A stretch of DNA of 10,859 bases from Oscillospiraceae bacterium (lineage in GTDB: Bacteria; Bacillota; Clostridia; Oscillospirales; Oscillospiraceae), in contig CACXHI010000230.1 of the NCBI GenBank assembly GCA_902767395.1, positions 1 through 10,859 on the forward strand, written 5' to 3'. Shown piece after piece: positions 1 through 5,510 of the stretch; positions within the stretch are counted from its first letter, which is position 1; each line of letters begins with the position of its first letter. The notes below the pieces were generated by a model, which saw only the letters and a list, made by a program, of their open reading frames with translations, had not been told where the DNA came from and did not search any database. The translations under genes were made by a program, and so were the position numbers.

Positions 1-1746
1 CCGCCCTTTTGTCCCATCCTCCCCGGTCGCGGAGGGCAGCGGACGAAGGCGGAGCACCACGGCAGTCCGATCATCCGCCGCGTCCGAGGCGCCGAGGGTA
101 ATCAGGCAGGAGGCCAGATCCCGGACACTTCCATGGGAAAACTCTGTCAGGCGTTGGGCCGTCTCCTCTCCAAAGGCTCCATCACTGACCATCACAAGGG
201 TCTCCCCTTCTCTCAGGGACAGCTCATACTGCCCGGGCACGCGGCGCTCCGCCGCGTCCAGTCCCGGCGGCGGCGTGACTGTCCCTATTTTTTCGACCTC
301 CTCCCCCCGGCGGAGGTAGGACGGCGCGGCGCCCCACTTGTAAAGCGTCCCTGCCCCGGTCCGCAGATCCAGCTTCAACAGATCCATCGTGGAAAAGGCC
401 GTATCCCGTCGCAGCACATAAAACCCGTTGATCAGATCCATGGCTGCGTCCGCCTCCATCCCGGTCTCTAAAAAGGCCGTCAGAAGGCGAGCCGCGCGGT
501 CACTCTCGCCCCGTGCGGGTGCGCCGGTTCCCATTCCGTCGCAGAGCAGGACGTAAAAGCAGCCGAACCGATCCTTGCAGGTGGCGCCGCGGTCGCCGGA
601 CACCTGATTTCCGGTTTTGCAGGCCGTCCCCACTGCCAGCTCCGGGACAAAATGCAGCGCACCGCGCGGCTGTGGCCGGGTCAGGGCGGTCAGGAGGCGT
701 TCCAGCGTCAGGTATTGGCCCGCCGCCACGCGACGGCCCTCGGCCCGTCTTCTGGACTCCCGGCGGCGGGAGAGCAGGTCGTCCAGCGACTGGTTCACCG
801 CCGTCAGGAAGCCCGCCGTGTGGCAGCAGCGGTCGGTAAACCGCTGGGGAAGATCCTCCCGCTCCGCCGCACCGCGCTGCAAAATGGCCTCACCTGCCGT
901 ACAGAGATCCTGATAGGTCTCCTCGGCGTTCTGCTCCCAGCAGCGCGAGAAGTTGACGCAGCAGCGACAGACCTGCTCGGCGGCAAAGTCATAGACCTCC
1001 GCAAGTTGGAGCGGTGGCAGGATGGGTTCCTCCCGCGCCAGAACCCCGTGCATGGTGTGCAGAGCCTTTTCCACGCTTCTCTGGGCCGAGAGCGCAGGGC
1101 GCTCCAACGGAAGCGGCTCCACGGCCGAGACCGGCAGACTGCGAAGCTCCGGCAGCAGCAGCGCCGCTCCCAGCGCCAGCAGCGGCCCAACCCCGCCGCC
1201 CAGCGAGGATGCTGCCAGCAGGAGCAGGGCGCCCGCCCCCAACTGCGCACGGGGCTCCCCCATCCCCAGCGCACGCGCCCAGAGCCTCGGCAGAAGGGCT
1301 GCCATTGCGCAGCCCATCGGCAGACGCAGAATGCCGACAAGAGTGATCCCGGTATCAAGCAGGAAGAGGCCGCCCACCGCAGCCGTTAAAACCGCAGTGA
1401 GAATCGACCGGGAAACCGGCGTCCGCCGGAAAATCCCGGTTGCCGCAAGGCAACTCAGACCCAGCGCCAGCGGCTCCATCGCAGCCTCCCAGCCCCAGAG
1501 CAGAATATAGCCGCCCGACGCGCCCAGCAGGGAGCCGAGCACCGCCGTCCACGGCCTCGCGCAGAGGATCAGGCAGGCGCCAAGCGGCAGCGGGCGTCCG
1601 AACAGGGGCAGAGCGGCGAGCAAAAAGGCTGCCGCTCCGTAGCCAAACAACACCAGCACCCCCCGTCCGGGTGCGGTATCTGCCGCTCGCCGCCCCAGCA
1701 CCCCTACCCGAGCAAGCGTCTTTTCTTTGAGTGCAATTCCGTTCAT
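1..1746 (-). CDS. spoIIE: Stage II sporulation protein E, PP2C-type phosphatase (3' end cut by window edge)
   Basis: SpoIIE is the membrane-bound PP2C phosphatase that dephosphorylates SpoIIAA in the forespore to release sigma-F, and it also acts at the polar septum. The frame runs 582 codons from ATG 1746-1744 to base 1 without a stop. Residues about 30-205 are strongly hydrophobic, with perhaps six or seven membrane segments. A cysteine-rich linker follows (C260, C262, C263, C269-W270, C282, C307-C308), as in SpoIIE proteins. The C-terminal phosphatase domain starts near 365, with GNQVSGD (379-385), CDGMGTG (402-408, D403), VSDGAFG (520-526, D522) and DDRT (558-561). These acidic residues match the PP2C metal site. 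The end lies just outside the window. About 590 residues is short against roughly 827 in Bacillus subtilis; the missing length is in the membrane part. An in-frame ATG at 1755 exists, but GGAG at 1759-1756 favours 1746. Confidence 0.95.
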   Translation of the reverse strand, partial: MNGIALKEKTLARVGVLGRRAADTAPGRGVLVLFGYGAAAFLLAALPLFGRPLPLGACLILCARPWTAVLGSLLGASGGYILLWGWEAAMEPLALGLSCLAATGIFRRTPVSRSILTAVLTAAVGGLFLLDTGITLVGILRLPMGCAMAALLPRLWARALGMGEPRAQLGAGALLLLAASSLGGGVGPLLALGAALLLPELRSLPVSAVEPLPLERPALSAQRSVEKALHTMHGVLAREEPILPPLQLAEVYDFAAEQVCRCCVNFSRCWEQNAEETYQDLCTAGEAILQRGAAEREDLPQRFTDRCCHTAGFLTAVNQSLDDLLSRRRESRRRAEGRRVAAGQYLTLERLLTALTRPQPRGALHFVPELAVGTACKTGNQVSGDRGATCKDRFGCFYVLLCDGMGTGAPARGESDRAARLLTAFLETGMEADAAMDLINGFYVLRRDTAFSTMDLLKLDLRTGAGTLYKWGAAPSYLRRGEEVEKIGTVTPPPGLDAAERRVPGQYELSLREGETLVMVSDGAFGEETAQRLTEFSHGSVRDLASCLITLGASDAADDRTAVVLRLRPLPSATGEDGTKGR

Positions 1747-1802
1747 TTGTGTCATCTCCGCAGTGATTTGTCTCTATCTTAACAGGCTGGCGGAGAAAAA
1801 CC

Positions 1803-1831
1803 TGTCGGGAAAGGGACACGGGAAAATTATA
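1803..1831 (-). promoter_or_regulatory. Possible spoIIE promoter region: minus-strand TATAAT and weak 0A-box-like site
   Basis: The minus strand reads TATAAT at 1831-1826, about 80 bp upstream of the spoIIE start, but no good -35 hexamer lies 16-18 bp away. A site resembling the Spo0A box (TGTCGAA) is TGTCGGG on the plus strand at 1803-1809, matching 5 of 7. Spo0A control of spoIIE is known in Bacillus. Here the match is weak and its position relative to the -10 is not that of a classic activated promoter, so this is only a candidate. Confidence 0.25.
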
Positions 1832-1832
1832 G

Positions 1833-1861
1833 TTGCGAGGCACAGGAGAATGGGGTATAAT
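1833..1861 (+). promoter_or_regulatory. uvrB sigma-A-type promoter
   Basis: TTGCGA (1833-1838) and TATAAT (1856-1861) are separated by 17 bp, a good housekeeping promoter with a perfect -10. Transcription would start near 1868, giving a leader of about 45 nt. I see no Gram-positive LexA box (GAAC-N4-GTTC type) around it, although uvrB is SOS-controlled in several Firmicutes. Confidence 0.65.
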
Positions 1862-1912
1862 GGGCTGCAGAGAGAAGCTCCAGCCAGAAACCTGCTTTGA
1901 TAGGAGAATCAC

Positions 1913-3871
1913 ATGGATTTTAAGCTGCACGCCCCTTATCGGCCCACCGGTGATCAGCCGGAAGCCATTGAAGCCCTGACCCGGGGCCTGCAAATGGGTC
2001 TGGACGAACAGGTTTTGCTCGGCGTTACCGGCTCCGGCAAGCCCTTCACCATGGCAAACGTCATTGCCAATCTCAACCGCCCGACGCTGGTGTTGGCCCA
2101 CAATAAGACACTGGCGGCCCAGCTCTGCTCGGAATTCCGGGAGTTTTTCCCGGAAAACGCGGTGGAATACTTTATTTCCTACTACGACTACTATCAGCCT
2201 GAGGCCTACATTGCCCACACCGACACCTACATTGAGAAGGACTCCTCCATCAACGAGGAGATCGAGCGGCTGCGCCACAGCGCAACCTCCTCGCTCTTTG
2301 AGCGACGGGATGTGATTGTAGTGGCGTCGGTGTCCTGCATCTACGGTCTGGGCGACCCCATCGACTACAAGAACATGGTGATCTCCCTGCGCACCGGCAT
2401 GGAATACCCGCAGGAGGAGCTGATGAAAAAGCTGATCTCCATCCGCTACGAGCGCAACGACGTGGACTTCTCCCGCAACCACTTCCGCGTCCGGGGCGAC
2501 ACGGTAGAGATTTATCCCGCCTATTGGGCGGGCCGCGCCATTCGCGTGGAATTCTTCGGAGACGAGGTGGATCGGATTTCCGAGATCAACGCCGTCACCG
2601 GCGTGCCAGAACGCTCCGTGTCCCACGTGGCGATCTACCCGGCCTCCCACTACGTCACGACCAAGGAGAAAATGGATCGGGCACTGGTTGCAATCCGCGA
2701 GGAAATGGAGGCGCAGGAGGCTTATTTCAAGGCCAACGACCGATTGCTGGAGGCCCAGCGCATCCGCCAGCGCACGGAGTACGACATGGAGATGATGCAG
2801 GAGATTGGCTTCTGCACCGGCATTGAGAACTATTCCCGGGTGATCTCCGGCCGTGCCTCCGGAACGCCGCCTATGACCCTGATCGACTACTTCCCCGAGG
2901 ACTTTCTGCTCTTTGTAGACGAGAGCCACGTTACGCTGCCGCAGGTTCGGGCTATGTACAACGGCGACCGTTCCCGCAAGGAGAGTCTGGTCGCCTACGG
3001 CTTCCGTCTGCCCTCCGCTTTCGACAACCGTCCGCTGACCTTCCCCGAGTTTCAGAGCAAGATTCATCAGGCGGTCTACGTCTCCGCGACTCCGGCGCCG
3101 TATGAAACAGAGCGCGCCGGTCAGATTGTGGAGCAGGTCATCCGCCCCACGGGGTTGCTTGATCCGGAGGTGGAGGTGCGGCCGATTGCGGGACAGGTGG
3201 ACGATCTGATGGAGGAAGTTGCCAAGGTCACGGCACGCGAGGAGCGCGTGCTGGTAACCACGCTGACCAAACGCATGGCCGAGGATCTGACCAGCTTCCT
3301 GCAAAAAAACGGCGTCCGCGTGCGCTATATGCACTCGGACATCGGCGCAATGGAGCGCATGGAGATCATCCGCGACCTGCGCATGGCAAAGTTTGACGTG
3401 CTGGTTGGCATCAACCTTTTACGCGAGGGCTTGGACCTGCCCGAGGTCTCGCTGGTTGCGATTCTGGACGCCGACAAGGAGGGCTTCCTGCGCTCCCCCA
3501 CGTCCCTGATTCAGACGATCGGGCGCGCCGCCCGAAACGCCGAGGGCCGGGTCGTCATGTACGCGGATCATATCACGCAGGCGATGGACTACGCCATCCG
3601 GGAGACCAACCGCCGCCGGTCGATCCAGCAGGCCTACAATCAGGCGCACGGCATTGTCCCGCAGACGATCCGCAAGGACGTGCGTGACCTGATCGAGATC
3701 ACGCGGCAGGACAGCGCCGCGCTTGGCAAGGGCGGCGTGAAGCTCACCCGCGAGGAGCGCGAGCGTGAGATTGCCCGTTTGGAAAAGCAGATGCGCAAGG
3801 CCGCGCAGATGATGGAATACGAGCTTGGAGCCGTGCTGCGAGATCAAATCATTCAGTTGCGCGGGCAGTGA
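1913..3871 (+). CDS. uvrB: Excinuclease ABC subunit B (UvrB), with Thr-to-Pro change in Walker A
   Basis: UvrB is the ATP-dependent damage-verification subunit of nucleotide excision repair. UvrA loads it on DNA, and it then recruits UvrC. The 652 residues are close to the usual 650-675 and collinear with the family. Walker A is at 37-45 (GVTGSGKPF), the damage-probing beta-hairpin at about 87-99 (FISYYDYYQPEAY), Walker B DESH at 336-339, the helicase motif VSATPAPYE at 390-398, GINLLREGLD at 499-508, the arginine-finger motif QTIGRAAR at 534-541, and the C-terminal UVR coiled-coil (UvrC/UvrA contact) at about 621-650. The start is fixed by AGGAG at 1902-1906, 6 nt before ATG. Two oddities: residue 44 is Pro (CCC) where the family has the Mg-coordinating Thr after the Walker lysine, and A492 sits where Gly is usual (LR-x-G-x-FD). 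Identity is certain; activity is in doubt. Confidence 0.98.
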   Translation: MDFKLHAPYRPTGDQPEAIEALTRGLQMGLDEQVLLGVTGSGKPFTMANVIANLNRPTLVLAHNKTLAAQLCSEFREFFPENAVEYFISYYDYYQPEAYIAHTDTYIEKDSSINEEIERLRHSATSSLFERRDVIVVASVSCIYGLGDPIDYKNMVISLRTGMEYPQEELMKKLISIRYERNDVDFSRNHFRVRGDTVEIYPAYWAGRAIRVEFFGDEVDRISEINAVTGVPERSVSHVAIYPASHYVTTKEKMDRALVAIREEMEAQEAYFKANDRLLEAQRIRQRTEYDMEMMQEIGFCTGIENYSRVISGRASGTPPMTLIDYFPEDFLLFVDESHVTLPQVRAMYNGDRSRKESLVAYGFRLPSAFDNRPLTFPEFQSKIHQAVYVSATPAPYETERAGQIVEQVIRPTGLLDPEVEVRPIAGQVDDLMEEVAKVTAREERVLVTTLTKRMAEDLTSFLQKNGVRVRYMHSDIGAMERMEIIRDLRMAKFDVLVGINLLREGLDLPEVSLVAILDADKEGFLRSPTSLIQTIGRAARNAEGRVVMYADHITQAMDYAIRETNRRRSIQQAYNQAHGIVPQTIRKDVRDLIEITRQDSAALGKGGVKLTREEREREIARLEKQMRKAAQMMEYELGAVLRDQIIQLRGQ

Positions 3872-3891
3872 CAAAATCAGAATCTTTTTTG

Positions 3892-3920
3892 TTGACATTT
3901 TTTATGGGCCATTGTATAAT
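3892..3920 (+). promoter_or_regulatory. Perfect-consensus sigma-A promoter of the HAD-GNAT unit
   Basis: TTGACA (3892-3897) and TATAAT (3915-3920) are both exact consensus hexamers with the optimal 17-bp spacing. The promoter starts 20 bp after the uvrB stop. No hairpin terminator lies between, so uvrB read-through may also feed the downstream genes. The leader would be about 26 nt, starting near 3927. Confidence 0.88.
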
Positions 3921-3952
3921 CCACCGAAAAACCAGATCCGGAGGAGGCATCC

Positions 3953-4738
3953 ATGAAGCTTTTGCTCTTTGACTTGGACGACACCCTGCTGCGCAGCGAC
4001 AAGACGATTTCCTCCCACACCTTGTCCGTCCTGAAGCAATGCCGGGAAAAGGGAATCTTGATTGGAATTTCCACCTCCCGCAGTTTTCAAAATGCGCAGA
4101 CATTTGTTGGAATGCTTTCCCCTGACGTCATCATTTCCAGTGGCGGCGCATTGGTGCAGGATCAAAATCAGATGATTTTGTGTTCTGAGTTTTCGGTGTG
4201 CGAGGTGCGTCGATTTCTCCGGTTGGTCGGAGAAATTTGCGGGGAATGCGAAATCACAATTGATACGTTGGGCGTTCACTACTGGAACAAGCGCTTTGAT
4301 CCAGCCTTCGTGGGCGCAAACTGGGGAGAGAGTGTCTATTCCGACTTCTCCGATTTTTCCGAGCCGGCCCTGAAAATCTGCGTGGAAATTCCGGAGGAAG
4401 CCATGAAGGATCGATTGGTCTCTCGCTTTGGCGCTTGTGACGCGGTTCGCTTTGCAGGAACAGACTGGTACAAATTCACGCAGCCGAGCATCACAAAAGA
4501 AACCGCAATCACGGCGCTCTGCAATGTGCTTGGAATCTCTCCGACGGAAATCGCCGCCTTTGGGGACGATCTTCCGGATATCGGGATGCTGCGCATGTGC
4601 GGCCTTGGCGTGGCCATGGGAAACGCGCTGGAGGAAGTGAAGGCTGCTGCCGACGTTGTGATCGGAAGCAACAACACAGAGGCGATTGCGGAGTATCTGG
4701 AGAACACCGTGCTTTGGCATCATAATCAGGAGGTTTGA
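3953..4738 (+). CDS. Cof-type HAD-superfamily hydrolase (class IIB sugar/nucleotide phosphatase-like)
   Basis: This is a 261-residue HAD hydrolase, a cytosolic metal-dependent phosphatase. Motif I is FDLDDTLL (6-13) with nucleophile D7 and acid/base D9. Motif II is around S40-T41 (ISTSR, where ATGR is common). Motif III is probably K182 (SITKET), and motif IV is FGDDLPDIGML (203-213), a variant of GDxxNDxxML with D205, D206 and D209. The cap domain between motifs II and III, about residues 80-175, is of the C2/Cof type. Family members act on sugar phosphates, FMN or PLP; the substrate cannot be told here. AGGAGG (3942-3947) lies 5 nt before ATG. The start of the next gene follows the stop by 1 nt, so the two genes are co-translated. 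Codon choice looks more A/T-rich (many ATT, GAA, GGA) than in uvrB or htpG. Confidence 0.9.
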   Translation: MKLLLFDLDDTLLRSDKTISSHTLSVLKQCREKGILIGISTSRSFQNAQTFVGMLSPDVIISSGGALVQDQNQMILCSEFSVCEVRRFLRLVGEICGECEITIDTLGVHYWNKRFDPAFVGANWGESVYSDFSDFSEPALKICVEIPEEAMKDRLVSRFGACDAVRFAGTDWYKFTQPSITKETAITALCNVLGISPTEIAAFGDDLPDIGMLRMCGLGVAMGNALEEVKAAADVVIGSNNTEAIAEYLENTVLWHHNQEV

Positions 4739-4739
4739 A

Positions 4740-5324
4740 ATGATTGTTCCAGCGTTTTCGTTTCCCTTGAAGGACGGCAGAACCGCCGTTGTTCGCAATC
4801 CGCGGGAGGAGGATATTCCGGGCGTGTTGGATTTGCTTCACACAACAGCCGGGGAGACCGAGTTTCTGCTCCGTTACCCCGAGGAATGCGGAATGTACAC
4901 GCCGGAAGGCGAAAAACTGTTGTTTGACCGGATGAACCGTGCAGACAACGAGGCCATGCTTGTTTGCCTGGTCGATGGACAGATCGCAGGAAACTGCCAG
5001 ATCACATGGAGCAAGCGAATCAAGCTTCGTCATCGCGCCAGCATTGGAATCGGCTTGCTGAAAGCCTACTGGAATCTGGGAATCGGGACAAGACTGATGC
5101 AGGAGCTGATCCGCATTGCGGAGGAAAACGAGAACCTGCTCCAGTTGGAGCTGGAATTTGTGGAGGGCAACAGCCGCGCACGGGCCCTGTATGAAAAGAT
5201 GGGTTTCCGAATCACCGGCCTCAAGCCCAACGCGATTCGTCTGAAGGACGGAACCCTGCTGCATGAATACTCCATGATGAAGGAGCTGCGGCGGGGCGCA
5301 AAGACCGAACTGCCCACGGAATAA
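4740..5324 (+). CDS. GNAT-family N-acetyltransferase
   Basis: This is a 194-residue acetyl-CoA-dependent acyltransferase; the acceptor is unknown. The acetyl-CoA pyrophosphate loop is in motif A, ASIGIGLLKAYWNLGIGTRLM (100-120, in two halves around Y110), with GIGT at 114-117. Motif B is N144-S145-R146-A147-R148-A149-L150-Y151 followed by EKMGF (152-156), the classic GNAT C-terminal signature. The start is ATG 4740, with AGGAGG at 4728-4733 and 6-nt spacing. A longer in-frame start at 4686 would overlap the HAD gene by 53 bases and lacks a ribosome binding site. The preceding TGA (4736-4738) is one base away, so translation is probably coupled to the HAD phosphatase. GNATs of this kind often modify small molecules, antibiotics or protein N-termini; nothing here selects among these. 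Confidence 0.9.
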   Translation: MIVPAFSFPLKDGRTAVVRNPREEDIPGVLDLLHTTAGETEFLLRYPEECGMYTPEGEKLLFDRMNRADNEAMLVCLVDGQIAGNCQITWSKRIKLRHRASIGIGLLKAYWNLGIGTRLMQELIRIAEENENLLQLELEFVEGNSRARALYEKMGFRITGLKPNAIRLKDGTLLHEYSMMKELRRGAKTELPTE

Positions 5325-5330
5325 CCGATT

Positions 5331-5371
5331 CCGCCGACTGCGCCTGCGGCGGGGCGCTCACTGTGCGCCGC
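5331..5371. repeat. Competing GC-rich inverted repeats downstream of the GNAT gene
   Basis: Three short segments can pair in two ways. CCGCCG (5331-5336) pairs with CGGCGG (5347-5352), loop 10. GCGGCG (5346-5351) pairs with CGCCGC (5366-5371), loop 14. The pairings are mutually exclusive. No T-tract follows, so this is not a standard intrinsic terminator; it may slow read-through from the HAD-GNAT unit or have no function. Confidence 0.35.
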
Positions 5372-5417
5372 GACAGCGTGGCGGGTGTGAACAGTTTGTA
5401 AAAAACGAAAACAGGGC

Positions 5418-5445
5418 TTGCTTTTTGGAAAAAGCTTGCTATAAT
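5418..5445 (+). promoter_or_regulatory. htpG promoter with extended -10
   Basis: TTGCTT (5418-5423) and TATAAT (5440-5445) are 16 bp apart. TGC at 5437-5439 makes an extended -10 that can compensate for the imperfect -35. Transcription would start at about 5452, inside the CIRCE operator, so bound HrcA would block initiation. The -10 overlaps the left end of the extended palindrome. Confidence 0.75.
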
Positions 5446-5485
5446 AGGGTTAGCACTCAGACAGGAAGAGTGCTAACCCTATTAT
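5441..5485. promoter_or_regulatory. CIRCE operator (HrcA site) with arms extended to 18 bp
   Basis: The exact CIRCE consensus TTAGCACTC-N9-GAGTGCTAA is at 5450-5458 and 5468-5476. The symmetry continues outward for nine more bases on each side (ATAATAGGG at 5441-5449, CCCTATTAT at 5477-5485), giving two perfect 18-bp arms around the 9-nt spacer. HrcA, stabilised by GroEL, represses at this element in Firmicutes. In RNA the arms form a long hairpin followed by four T (5485-5488), so it might also weakly terminate upstream transcripts. Confidence 0.95.
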
Positions 5486-5510
5486 TTTACTGGAAAAAAG
5501 AGGGATTACA

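Noticed and set aside
652..1389. A 245-codon plus-strand open frame (and several shorter ones) opposite spoIIE
   Set aside because: The minus-strand frame encodes SpoIIE with all its phosphatase motifs across the whole interval; the plus-strand products are Arg/Gln/Pro-rich shadows.
1355..3334. A 659-codon minus-strand open frame antisense to uvrB and running into spoIIE
   Set aside because: It lies opposite a complete, family-perfect uvrB and shares the left part with spoIIE in another frame. Its protein is repetitive in V, L, H and G, as expected from the complement of GC-rich codons, and shows no known motif.
4686..4739. Longer N-terminus for the GNAT protein (ATG at 4686)
   Set aside because: It would overlap the HAD coding region by 53 bases and lacks a Shine-Dalgarno, whereas ATG 4740 has AGGAGG at 6 nt and begins at the expected place for the fold.
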